The position numbers and the translations under genes are program-made. From DATDAH01 sp963845425 (lineage in GTDB: Bacteria > Actinomycetota > Acidimicrobiia > Acidimicrobiales > DATDAH01), in assembly GCA_963845425.1 (NCBI GenBank), contig CAWJSC010000003.1:62001-126000 (forward strand): a DNA stretch of 64,000 nucleotides. Reading direction: 5' to 3'. Positions 40,079 to 48,440 of the stretch are shown one piece after another (the stretch's first letter is position 1; every line of letters starts with the position of its first letter). A model generated the notes under the pieces. That model was not told where the DNA came from. It worked only from the letters and a program-made list of their open reading frames with translations, and did no database searches.

Positions 40079-40338
40079 TGCGCGTCCGCATCCCGACCCC
40101 GTTGCGCTCCTACACGGGCGACCGGTCGGCGGTCGAAGCCGAGGGCACCACGGTGGCCGAGCTGCTGGCCGACCTCGACCGGCAGTTCCCCGGCCTCCGC
40201 TTCCGCATGGTCGACGAGCAGCACCGGCTCCGCCCCCACATGAAGGTCTTCGTGGACCAGGACTCGGTGCGGGACCTGGCCACGCCGGTCACCGACGCCG
40301 GCGAGGTCACCCTCATGCAGGCCCTCTCCGGGGGCTGA
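40078..40338 (+). CDS. MoaD/ThiS-family ubiquitin-like sulfur carrier protein
   Basis: An 86-residue beta-grasp protein ending in Gly-Gly (LMQALSGG), the hallmark of MoaD/ThiS and archaeal SAMP carriers. These are adenylated and thiocarboxylated at the terminal glycine by an E1-like enzyme. The core VRIPTPLRSYTG, VAELLADLDRQFPGLRFR matches MoaD-like proteins. The start is coupled to the BNR-repeat gene (TGATG). No MoaB, MoeB/ThiF or molybdopterin gene is nearby, so it may be a specialised carrier rather than part of molybdopterin synthesis. Confidence 0.87.
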   Translation: MRVRIPTPLRSYTGDRSAVEAEGTTVAELLADLDRQFPGLRFRMVDEQHRLRPHMKVFVDQDSVRDLATPVTDAGEVTLMQALSGG

Positions 40339-40436
40339 CAGCGCCGAGAACCCGGACGCCTGCTGCCCGGAGCCATTCGTCGACGACCCGCGCCGCCCGA
40401 CTCCACTCTGAACGGGGGAGGTCCTAGGCTGCCCCC

Positions 40437-42536
40437 GTGTCGGGCCGGCCGTTCGTGCAACCGGCCGCGCCCACCCCGTCGCCCCTCCGCCAGCGCGGCC
40501 GCGAGCTCCTCGAGCTGCTGGGCCTCTGTGGGCTGGTCATCGCCCAACCCGTGCTGGCGGTGTTCGGTGCCGCGCCCGACTACTTCGTCTTCGAAGGGGC
40601 GGGACGCGCCGACATCATCCTCTTCGCCCTGGTCGTCGGCCTCGCCCCGGCGGTCCTGCTGTGGGGTCTGGTCCAGCTCGTGGGCTGGGGCGACGAGCGG
40701 CGCCGGCGGACCGCCCACCGGGTCGTCATCGGCCTGCTGGTCGGCCTGCTGGTCCTCCAGGTGGCCACCGGCAGGGACACCGCGCTGCCCCTCGGGCTGA
40801 CCTTGGCGCTCGGCCTCGGCGCCGCCGCCGCGTGGGCCCACCACCGGTGGCCGGGTGTCCGCCTCTGGGCCGCATGGATGGCGCCGGTCCCCCTGGTCGT
40901 CCTCGGCCTCTTCCTCTTGAGCTCACCGGTGAGCGGCCTGGTGCGGGACGACGGCGTCGACCCGGCCGAACTGGGCGCCTTCGGCTCGGGCGACCCGCCT
41001 CCTGTGGTCATGATCGTCTTCGACGAGTGGCCCTTGGCCTCGGTGATCCGCGGCGACGGCACGATCGACGCCGACCTGTACCCGAACGTGGCCGCCCTGG
41101 CGGGGGACGCGACGTGGTATCCCGACACGACCACCGTGGCGAACCTCACCAACTTCGCCGTCCCCTCGTTGCTGACCGGGAACCGACCGGTCGAGGGTGA
41201 GACGGCCGACGCCAGCACCCACCCGGAGAACCTGTTCACCCTGCTCGGGGACACCTACGCCCTCGATGTGACCGAGCGCATCACCCGCCTCTGCCCGTCG
41301 TCACTGTGCACGGATGCCGGCGGCGTCGACGGGCCCGAGGACGAGCTCTCCGTGGTCGACCTCCTGACCGAGGCCACCGACGTGTTCGTGGACCGCCTCA
41401 CCCCGGGCGAGCGCCCCGAGCCGGTCACCGACGTGTTCGTCGAGCCCGACGCCGCGGTCGACCAGGCCCGGGGCGACGACCAGGGCCAAGTGCTGGAGGA
41501 TCTCCTCGACCCTCGCCCGGCCACCCTGGACCGCTTCCTGCGAGGCATCGAACGGGACGAGCCGCCCACCCTGCACTTCCTGCACGTGCTCGAGCCGCAC
41601 ACCCCCTACCTCCACCTGCCCGACGGCCACCGCTACGGCGCCGACCCGTCGCTGCGCCAGATCTCCAGCCGCGAGGACGGCGAGCCCGGCGGCGACCGAC
41701 GGTCCGAGGCCGAGCCCCCGGCCCTGTGGGACCGCCAACGCCTGCAGCTCGAGGTGGCCCACGTGGACCGCCTGATCGGTGACGTGCTCGACCGGCTGCG
41801 CAACCAGGGCCTCTACGACGAGGCCCTCGTGGTCATGACCTCGGACCACGGCATCGCCTTCCAGCCCGGTGGGCCGGTACGGGGCCTGGGGATCGAGCCC
41901 ATCGAGGCGTCAGCCCAACCCGAGCTGCTGTGGGTCCCCCTGTTCGTGAAGGCGCCCGGCCAGGTCGAGGGCACGGTGAGCGCCGAACCGGCGGAGACCA
42001 TCGACGTGCTGCCGACGATCGCCGAGCGCCTGGGCATCGACCTGCCCTGGACGGTCGAAGGACGGCCCCTCGACGGGACGGTGCCACCGGAGCGAGACCG
42101 GCGGTTCGTCCACGTGCAGGGCTCGTCCTTCGCCACGTTCCACCTCGACCCGCCCGTGGCCCTCGACGCCGACCTCGACGACGTCCTGGCCCGGGGCGTC
42201 GACTCGGTCCTGCCTGGTCGGGGTCCGGACCGTTGGTGGACCGTCGGCCCCGAGCCGGGCCGCGTGGGCCAGGCCGCGCTCGGCCCGGCACTGCCCGTGA
42301 CCGTCGACGGCGCCTCCGCCTTCCTCGACGTCGACCTCGACGAGCCGGTGGTGCCCGCGGTCGTGTCCGGACGGATCGAGGACGGCACCGAGCGGGTCGT
42401 CGTGGCTGTGAACGGCACGATCGCGGCGGTGGTCGACACGTTCACCGACGACGGCGGCCCCGGGCGCTTCGCGGCCATGATCTCCCCTGAGTGGCTGGTG
42501 GACGGCGACAACGAGGTGACGATCCACCGGGCCTGA
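40437..42536 (+). CDS. Membrane-anchored alkaline-phosphatase-superfamily (sulfatase-like) protein
   Basis: A 699-residue protein. Four transmembrane helices lie in residues 28-165, then an extracytoplasmic alkaline-phosphatase-superfamily domain starts about residue 185 (PVVMIVFDEWPL, first metal Asp; TSDHGIAF, second metal Asp-His). The usual sulfatase C/S-x-P-S-R nucleophile motif is replaced by NFAVPSLLTG, so sulfatase activity is doubtful. A Thr of the preceding YPDTTTVANLTN could serve, as in lipoteichoic-acid-synthase or phosphoethanolamine-transferase-like members. GTG start at 40437 after a GGGGGAGG. Perhaps modifies surface polymers; it is unlinked to obvious partners. Confidence 0.78.
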   Translation: MSGRPFVQPAAPTPSPLRQRGRELLELLGLCGLVIAQPVLAVFGAAPDYFVFEGAGRADIILFALVVGLAPAVLLWGLVQLVGWGDERRRRTAHRVVIGLLVGLLVLQVATGRDTALPLGLTLALGLGAAAAWAHHRWPGVRLWAAWMAPVPLVVLGLFLLSSPVSGLVRDDGVDPAELGAFGSGDPPPVVMIVFDEWPLASVIRGDGTIDADLYPNVAALAGDATWYPDTTTVANLTNFAVPSLLTGNRPVEGETADASTHPENLFTLLGDTYALDVTERITRLCPSSLCTDAGGVDGPEDELSVVDLLTEATDVFVDRLTPGERPEPVTDVFVEPDAAVDQARGDDQGQVLEDLLDPRPATLDRFLRGIERDEPPTLHFLHVLEPHTPYLHLPDGHRYGADPSLRQISSREDGEPGGDRRSEAEPPALWDRQRLQLEVAHVDRLIGDVLDRLRNQGLYDEALVVMTSDHGIAFQPGGPVRGLGIEPIEASAQPELLWVPLFVKAPGQVEGTVSAEPAETIDVLPTIAERLGIDLPWTVEGRPLDGTVPPERDRRFVHVQGSSFATFHLDPPVALDADLDDVLARGVDSVLPGRGPDRWWTVGPEPGRVGQAALGPALPVTVDGASAFLDVDLDEPVVPAVVSGRIEDGTERVVVAVNGTIAAVVDTFTDDGGPGRFAAMISPEWLVDGDNEVTIHRA

Positions 42537-42541
42537 ATGCC

Positions 42542-44110
42542 TCAGGTGATCAGGTCGCGGGCCCAGCGGTAGTCGGGCTTGCCCGCCGGCGAGCGCACGA
42601 CGAGGTCGACGAAGTCGACCGTCTTGGGCACCTTGTAACCGGCGAGCCGGCTCCGGCAGTGGTCGATCAACTCGTCGGCGGTGGGTGCGGTGCCGGGCGC
42701 CGCCTGGACGATGGCCGACACCCGCTCACCCCAACGGTCGTCGGGGGCGCCGACAACCAGCACGTCGTAGACGTCGGGCCGGGCCCGCAGGACGGACTCG
42801 ACCTCCTCGGGGAAGACCTTCTCACCGCCCGTGTTGATGCAGCCCGTGCCCCGCCCGAGGAGGTTGATGGTGCCGTCCTCGGCCACGGTGGCCATGTCCC
42901 CCGTGATGACCCAGCGGCGCCCGTCGCGCTCGACGAAGGTGGCCGCGGTCTTCTCCGGATCGCCGTGGTAGCGCAGCGGGATGTGACCCGTCCGCGCCAC
43001 CCGACCCACCGCGTCGGACCCCGGCGCGACCGACTGCAGGTCCTCGTCGAGGACCACCGTGGTGTCGTCCATGGGCGCGAAGGCGGCCCGGGCGTCGGAG
43101 TCGGCGGCCATGCGGGCGGTGCCCTGGGCCCCGGTCTCCGACGACCCGAACCCGTCGGCCAGGAACACGTTGGGCAGGATCGTCTGGATCCGCTGGCGCA
43201 ACGTGGGACTGAGCGGGGCGCCGCCGGAGCCGATGGAGAAGAGGGTCGGCACGTCGTAGCCGCCGGCCGCGTCCCAGGCGTCGAGCAGGGGTCGGGCTAC
43301 GGCGTCGCCGACGATGGTGATGAGGTTCACGCCCTCGGCGGCGATGGTGCGCCAGACGTCGTCAGGGTCCAGGGAGCCGGGCCGGAGGACGACCTTGCCG
43401 CCGCAGAAGAGCCAGGAGAGGCTCGTCCACTGTCCCGCGGCGTGCATCAGGGGGGCGACCGGGAGGAGGACGGCGGCGGTCTCCGCCGGCTGGATGCGCT
43501 CGACGATCTCCTCGGGGGTGGTGATGGCCCCCTCGATCCGCATGGGGTCGCCGCCACCGATGCAGGCATGGAACGCGTCCTCCTGGCGCCATACGACGCC
43601 CTTGGGCAGGCCCGTGGTGCCACCGGTGTAGAGGATGTAGAGGTCGTCGCTGCTGCGGTCCTCGAAGGCCGGGGCCGGATCGGCGGCAGCCAGGGCGGCC
43701 TCGTAGTCCTCGCCGGTGGCGAGCTCGACGGCGAGGTCCGGCAGCTGGTCCCGGATGGCCGCCACGCGAGGACCGAACTCGGCGTCGTGGACGACGGCGG
43801 TCACCCCGGCGTCGACGAACAGGTAGCGCAGCTCGTCCTCGACGTAGCGGTAGTTCACGTTGATGGGGACGGCCCGCAGCTTGTAGGCCGCCAGCATCGT
43901 CTCGAGGTACTCGGTCCCGTTGGTCAGGTAGACCCCCACGTGGTCGCCCACGCCGACGCCGTGGCCGGCGAGGTGGTCCGCCAGCCGGTTGGCCCGCTCG
44001 TCGAGGCCGGCGTAGGAGAGGCGCCGCTCCCCGCACACGACCGCCTCCCGCTCCGGCACCTGCTCGGCCACCAGCTCCCACAGGTCGGCGAAGGCGAACG
44101 ACCGCGTCAT
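42542..44110 (-). CDS. Acyl-CoA synthetase, FadD19-like, second copy
   Basis: A 522-residue AMP-forming acyl-CoA ligase with the P-loop YTGGTTGLPKG at residues 161-171, then VVWRQEDAF, and Lys511 in SPAGK. Like the copy at 5458, the WRQED motif is typical of FadD17/FadD19-type synthetases acting on branched or steroid side chains. It is clearly paralogous to that copy but well diverged, so it probably has a different specificity. Start at ATG 44110. It is convergent with the sulfatase-like gene (5-bp gap) and preceded by a 307-bp non-coding region with a palindrome and repeat R; no TCTGACG operator is visible. Confidence 0.88.
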   Translation of the reverse strand: MTRSFAFADLWELVAEQVPEREAVVCGERRLSYAGLDERANRLADHLAGHGVGVGDHVGVYLTNGTEYLETMLAAYKLRAVPINVNYRYVEDELRYLFVDAGVTAVVHDAEFGPRVAAIRDQLPDLAVELATGEDYEAALAAADPAPAFEDRSSDDLYILYTGGTTGLPKGVVWRQEDAFHACIGGGDPMRIEGAITTPEEIVERIQPAETAAVLLPVAPLMHAAGQWTSLSWLFCGGKVVLRPGSLDPDDVWRTIAAEGVNLITIVGDAVARPLLDAWDAAGGYDVPTLFSIGSGGAPLSPTLRQRIQTILPNVFLADGFGSSETGAQGTARMAADSDARAAFAPMDDTTVVLDEDLQSVAPGSDAVGRVARTGHIPLRYHGDPEKTAATFVERDGRRWVITGDMATVAEDGTINLLGRGTGCINTGGEKVFPEEVESVLRARPDVYDVLVVGAPDDRWGERVSAIVQAAPGTAPTADELIDHCRSRLAGYKVPKTVDFVDLVVRSPAGKPDYRWARDLIT

Positions 44111-44417
44111 GGCCGGGGACCCTACTGCCGCCATTTCGTCGGGCGAGAAGGACCGACACCGAGGCAAGAACGGCGCGTGGGGTCGGGCTGTGGCCGGTTC
44201 GGGGGCGCATTAGCCCTGGATTCTCACCCTCCGTGGCCATTCGGGGCCGATCCGGGTCCCCCTCCACTTCTGGCGCCCCATCTGCCGGTCATGACCGGAG
44301 AATCAGGCGGGCCAGAAGCAGAAGTGGTCACGCAGCGCCCACACGCCGCCGACGATCGGCGGCCCATCCCCACGCCCCCATCCCTGCCTCGGTGTCGGTA
44401 CCCCGGCCCGAGGGAGG
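44111..44417. other. 307-bp intergenic region: promoter space, palindrome P5 and repeat R
   Basis: No convincing coding frame. From left to right: about 150 bp that must hold the FadD promoter, palindrome P5 (44264-44327) and repeat R copy b up to the stop codon at 44418. I see no clear -10/-35 pair and no TCTGACG box. Codon-like composition is lower here and the DNA is C-rich. Confidence 0.6.
44264..44327. repeat. 3'-end palindrome, CGTTCTGG family, divergent copy P5
   Basis: The core CCGGTCATGACCGG (44285-44298) is a perfect palindrome. The outer edges CCACTTCTGG and CCAGAAGCAGAAGTGG pair except for an extra CAGAAG-like repeat on the right. The right arm shares CCGGAGAATC with copy P1. It lies 90 nt downstream of the stop at 44418. 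Confidence 0.65.
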
Positions 44418-44420
44418 TCA
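44356..44420 (-). repeat. Stop-anchored repeat R, copy b
   Basis: Matches 5393-5460. Shared blocks are CGGCGGCCC, ACGCCCCCATCCCTGCCTCG, TGTCGGT, CCCC and GAGGGA, ending in GGTCA whose TCA is the stop codon of the gene at 44418. The two genes are unrelated, so conservation lies in the 3' element, not in coding sequence. Confidence 0.6.
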
Positions 44421-45707
44421 GGTCCAGGCGGTGATGGGGCCGGCGACGGCGACGAGGTCGTCGGTGACGGTCAAGTCGACGGGGACGGGGATCATGTCGA
44501 CGCCGGTGCGGGCCAGGGCCGCGGCGGTGGCGGCGATGCGGTCCTCCGGCGAGGCCGCCTCGCCCTCGGCGCCCCACGCCTCGAGGGTCAGGGCGACCTC
44601 CAGGGAGCGGGCCAGGTCGAGCACGCGCTCGGTGACGGGGTCGAGGGGCCAGGTGGTCACGCCCAGGGCCAGGCGGGAGCCGTCGAGCCCGCCCAGCAGA
44701 GCGGCGGCCGCCGCGGTGCCCGGAGCGTCCGTGGCGGGGACGAGCACCGAGCCGGGCTCGGTGGTCGGGAAGGCCCGCGCCACCCAGAAGCCGGCGGGGC
44801 CGGGGTCGGCGACGACCACGCCGCCGGGCGGGCGCAGGCCGCCGAGGTCCCGCGTGGCCCGGGCGGGGTGCAGGGGCACGCCGGTGGACTCGTAGGCGGG
44901 GCCGACCACGGCCGCCAGATCGGTGTAGAGGCGCGGCCGGGGTGGGTCACCCTCGGGCTCGGGCCAGCCCTCGGCGGCGAAGGCCAGGTGGACAGGGTGC
45001 AGGTCCAGGCGCTGGGCGTCCCCGAGGCCACCGGGCGGGATCTCGTCGGGGTCGACCCCGACGCAGACCACGGCCAGCTTGTCGGTCAGCCCCGCCAGCT
45101 CGAAGTCCCGGGCCTGCAGGCCGGCGGTGCCGGCGTGGAACGGGCTGTCCCAGGCGAACACACCCTTGGCCCCCCAGGTGTTGACCACCGCCCAGCCCGT
45201 CTGGGCCGCGAACCGCTGGAGATGACCGACCACACCCTCGCCGTCGAGGGTGCGCAGGACCCCGGGTCCCACCAGGACACCGACGTCGGGACCGAGGCCG
45301 GGCGACAGGCGGATGCCCTCGATGCGGACCTGGGCCGCCTTCGGCTCCACGCCATCGGCGACCGGAGCCGCGAGGTCCAGGTCGACGCCGACGGCGAAGG
45401 CGTCGGGGATCTCCTGGCCCACGGTCGTCGCCAGCGCGTCGGCCAGCGCCTCCGGCGTGTCGACCGGGATGGGCGTGACCTCGCCCCCGGGCCGGGAGCT
45501 GACCCGCAGCACCCCGTCGTGCCACGACGCCCCCATGCGCCCCAGCCGCCCGTCGACATCGGCCAGCAGGTCGGCCAGCGCCCCATCGCCCACCGGCACC
45601 GTGGCCAGCCCGGGCAGGGCCACCGGCGCCGGCGACCCGATCACCCTGGTCACCCCCAGCGCCCGCAGCCCCGCCGCCAGCAGGTCCCCCACGTTGCGCT
45701 CAGCCAT
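44418..45707 (-). CDS. Thiamine-diphosphate-enzyme-like protein of unknown function
   Basis: A 429-residue cytoplasmic protein. The N-terminus (NVGDLLAAGLRALGVTRVIGSP) resembles the PYR-domain entry of acetolactate-synthase-like enzymes. The middle (GWAVVNTWGAKGVFAWDSPFHAGTAG, then DFELAGLTDKLAVVCVGVDPDEI) resembles their central TPP_enzyme_M domain. I cannot find the PYR-domain catalytic glutamate or the PP-domain GDG...N diphosphate motif, and the chain is about 120 residues short of the usual 550. It may be a degenerate, non-catalytic relative. ATG 45707. Palindrome P6 separates it from the acyl-CoA synthetase upstream. Confidence 0.65.
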   Translation of the reverse strand: MAERNVGDLLAAGLRALGVTRVIGSPAPVALPGLATVPVGDGALADLLADVDGRLGRMGASWHDGVLRVSSRPGGEVTPIPVDTPEALADALATTVGQEIPDAFAVGVDLDLAAPVADGVEPKAAQVRIEGIRLSPGLGPDVGVLVGPGVLRTLDGEGVVGHLQRFAAQTGWAVVNTWGAKGVFAWDSPFHAGTAGLQARDFELAGLTDKLAVVCVGVDPDEIPPGGLGDAQRLDLHPVHLAFAAEGWPEPEGDPPRPRLYTDLAAVVGPAYESTGVPLHPARATRDLGGLRPPGGVVVADPGPAGFWVARAFPTTEPGSVLVPATDAPGTAAAAALLGGLDGSRLALGVTTWPLDPVTERVLDLARSLEVALTLEAWGAEGEAASPEDRIAATAAALARTGVDMIPVPVDLTVTDDLVAVAGPITAWT

Positions 45708-45725
45708 CCACCCGAGCCTAAGCCC

Positions 45726-45779
45726 GCCTTCTGGCCCTTGATTTAACGGCTCTGACCGTGAAATCAACGGCCAGAACGG
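45726..45779. repeat. 3'-end palindrome, CGTTCTGG family, copy P6
   Basis: 24-bp arms (45726-45749; 45756-45779), about 20 paired, 6-nt loop. Edges are CCTTCTGG and CCAGAACGG, and the interior TTGATTT/AAATCAA is unusually AT-rich. It lies 4 nt after the stop of the acyl-CoA synthetase at 45784. Confidence 0.7.
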
Positions 45780-45783
45780 GCGA

Positions 45784-47325
45784 TCAGTCGCCGTACTGGT
45801 CGCGGAGCTCGTACTTGACGACTTTGCCGGTGGGATTCCGGGGGAGCACGTCCATGAACTCGAGCTGCTCGGGGAGGGCCGGCTTGCGGAGGCCCTTGGC
45901 CAGCAGGTGCTCCTTCATCTGGTCGAAGGTGAGGGGGTCCTGGCCCTCGGCGGTGACGACGATGGCGACGACCCGCTCACCGGTGCGCTCGTCGGGCAGG
46001 CCGATGACGGCGACGTCGCCCACCTGCGGGTGCTCGAAGAGGAGGTCCTCGACCTCCTTGGCCGAGATGTTCTCCATGTTCCGGATGATGATGTCCTTCA
46101 GCCGCCCCGTGATGATGAGGTAGCCGTCGGCGTCCTGCTGGCCGAGGTCACCGGTGCGGAACCAGCCGTCCTCGTCGAAGGCGTCGGCATCCAGGGAGGC
46201 GTCGAGGTAGCCCCGCATCATCTGTGGCGCCTTGGCCCGGATCTCGCCCTCCTCGCCGGGGCCGGCGACGGTGCCGTCCAGGGTCACCAGCTTGAGCTCG
46301 ACGCCGGGCATCGGCTTGCCCTCGGTCTCGGCCTTGCGGTCGTCGGGGTCCTCCACGTCGACCAGCACCAGGATGGGCGCCTCGGTGAGGCCGTAGCCCG
46401 AGCAGATGCCCACGCCGCCCATCTCTTCCTTCATCTCGTAGTGCAGGGTCGGCGGCTTCGCCGCGCCCCCGCCCGGGAAGAGGCGCACGTTCGGGAAGAT
46501 GGGCTCGGGTCCGGCCGCCCGCTGGGCCGCCAGGTACACCATGTGGAACGGCGTGCCCGCCCCCGCCATGGTCACGCCGTTCTCGGCCAGGTAGGGGACG
46601 GTCGTGGCCGGGTCGAAGGTCTCCACGAACAGGTTCACGCACCCGAACTGGAGGCTGGTGAACAGCCAGGTGATGCCGCCGATGTGGGTGAAGGGGAAGA
46701 CCATGGCGCCCCGGTCCTCCGGTGTCGCCCGGTAGCGATCCCCCATCCCCTCGGCGATGGCGGCGATCGACAGATCGGTGTGCTTCGCCCCCTTCGGGTC
46801 CGCCGTGGTGCCGGAGGTGTAGAAGAGCCAGCGGACCTCGAGGTCGGCCGGGTCGTCGGGGGCCGCGGGCGGCGGGGGCAGGGTCGAGGGGTCGCCCTCC
46901 GGGAGGGTCTTGTCACAGACCAGGACCTCGAGACCGTCCACGCCCTCGGCCACGGTGCGGGCCATGGCCTCGTGGTCGAAGCCCCGGAACACCGACGGCA
47001 CGACCAGCAGCTTGGTCCCGGCCTGCTGGGTGACGAAGCCGACCTCCCGCTCGCGGTAGATGGGGATGATCGGGTTCTGGGTCACCCCGAGGCGGGCGAG
47101 GGCCCCGACGAGGACCATGGACTCAAACCAGGTCGGCAACTGCCAGGAGACGACATCGCCTGCGCTCAGCCCCAGGTCCTGGAACCCGGCCGCGGCCCGC
47201 TCGCACCAGTCCCGGTAGCCGACGAAGCTCAGTTGCCGGCCGTCCTCGTCGATCGCCATCTCGGCGTCACCGGACTCGGCCGCCCGGGCCTCGATGAGCT
47301 CCCACAGATTGCGCCCCGTGATCAT
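45784..47325 (-). CDS. Acyl-CoA synthetase (AMP-forming), cyclohexanecarboxylate/FadD3-like
   Basis: A 513-residue AMP-forming ligase. The P-loop is FYTSGTTADPKG (about 168-179), GYGLTEAP carries the adenine contact, WFRTGDLG the ribose-binding Asp, and Lys501 lies in NPTGK. It differs clearly from the two FadD19-like copies: no WRQED motif and a Ser in the P-loop. The closest resemblance I can make is to ring-acid CoA ligases (cyclohexanecarboxylate or FadD3-type). ATG 47325 is the start; the open frame extends 29 codons further. A 144-bp gap precedes it. Confidence 0.87.
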   Translation of the reverse strand: MITGRNLWELIEARAAESGDAEMAIDEDGRQLSFVGYRDWCERAAAGFQDLGLSAGDVVSWQLPTWFESMVLVGALARLGVTQNPIIPIYREREVGFVTQQAGTKLLVVPSVFRGFDHEAMARTVAEGVDGLEVLVCDKTLPEGDPSTLPPPPAAPDDPADLEVRWLFYTSGTTADPKGAKHTDLSIAAIAEGMGDRYRATPEDRGAMVFPFTHIGGITWLFTSLQFGCVNLFVETFDPATTVPYLAENGVTMAGAGTPFHMVYLAAQRAAGPEPIFPNVRLFPGGGAAKPPTLHYEMKEEMGGVGICSGYGLTEAPILVLVDVEDPDDRKAETEGKPMPGVELKLVTLDGTVAGPGEEGEIRAKAPQMMRGYLDASLDADAFDEDGWFRTGDLGQQDADGYLIITGRLKDIIIRNMENISAKEVEDLLFEHPQVGDVAVIGLPDERTGERVVAIVVTAEGQDPLTFDQMKEHLLAKGLRKPALPEQLEFMDVLPRNPTGKVVKYELRDQYGD

Positions 47326-47469
47326 GGGGCCGGACTGTAGTGACCCCCGATGGAGCGCTCGGCTACGACGACGGCGGAGGACGGTTGCCTGTGGCTCGCC
47401 CGGCGACTTCATGTCGGCCTCCGAGGTCGCGGGCCTGGCGCGGGCTCGTTCTGGGTCGGTCGACTCGGG

Positions 47470-48372
47470 TCATTCGGGGCGACTGGTCAGCCAGGCCCCC
47501 ACGAGCACCAGCACCATGCCTGCGAGGGCCAGGACGGCCACCGTCTCGTCGCGGAAGGCCACGCCGAGGGTGATGGCCACGACCGGGGTGAGGTAGATGG
47601 CGACCGAGCCGCGGGGCGCTCCGGCTCGGCCCATGAGGTTGGTCATGGCCACGAAGGCCCACCCCGTGCCCAGGAAGCCAAGGACGACCACAGCGGCCAG
47701 GGAGCTCCAGGCGAAGCCCGAGGACGGGACGCTGGCAAGGCCGTAGGGCAGGGTCATGGCCAGGGCGCACAGCTGCACCCGCCACATCACCGGCAGGCCG
47801 CCGTACTTCTGCTGGAGGGGGACCGCCAGGTTGGCCGACAGGCCGTAGAGGACGACGGCGATCAGCAGGAGGCCCACGCCCAGGGGGGAGGCGTCGGCGC
47901 CCCGCAGGCTCGGAAGACTGATGGCGACCACACCGCCGAACCCGACGAGCAGGCCCGTTGCGGTGCGCCGAGCCGGGAGGATCTGCAGGAGGACCGCGGC
48001 GATCAGTGCGGTGAACAGCGGCACCGACCCGTTGATCATCCCCGCGACCGACGAGTCGACGTAGCGCTGGGCGATGGGGAACAACGACAGCGGCAGGGCC
48101 ATCCAGGTCAGGCCGACGAGGGCCACCCGGGGCCAGTCCTCCCGATCGATGGGTACACGCGCTGCGGGGACGGCCGCGAGGCCGAGCATCCCGAAGAGGA
48201 TGCGCAGGAAGGTGACGACGCCGGGAGCGAAGGCGTCGAGTCCGATGGCGATGAGGAAGAAGGACGAGCCCCACACGCCGGCGACGAAGGCCAGCAGGCC
48301 CCATTCCGTGGGCCCGAACGCCTGCCGGTTCGTCCCCTGCGACGTGCTGATCAGGGGACGGGTACCGGCCAC
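47470..48372 (-). CDS. EamA/DMT-superfamily membrane transporter
   Basis: A 300-residue integral membrane protein with about ten transmembrane helices in two EamA repeats (first half around GVWGSSFFLIAIGLDAFAPG, second around LGVGLLLIAVVLYGLSANLAV). These proteins move metabolites or amino acids by exchange or proton coupling; no substrate can be inferred. ATG at 48372. Divergent from the response regulator at 48441. A lone CGTTCTGG half-site lies 16-23 bp after its stop (47447-47454). Confidence 0.83.
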   Translation of the reverse strand: MAGTRPLISTSQGTNRQAFGPTEWGLLAFVAGVWGSSFFLIAIGLDAFAPGVVTFLRILFGMLGLAAVPAARVPIDREDWPRVALVGLTWMALPLSLFPIAQRYVDSSVAGMINGSVPLFTALIAAVLLQILPARRTATGLLVGFGGVVAISLPSLRGADASPLGVGLLLIAVVLYGLSANLAVPLQQKYGGLPVMWRVQLCALAMTLPYGLASVPSSGFAWSSLAAVVVLGFLGTGWAFVAMTNLMGRAGAPRGSVAIYLTPVVAITLGVAFRDETVAVLALAGMVLVLVGAWLTSRPE

Positions 48373-48440
48373 CTCGGGAGGGTAACGACGGCCGACCGGA
48401 GCACCCGGCCGTATTCGGACCAGACCTACACTCGGCGGTC

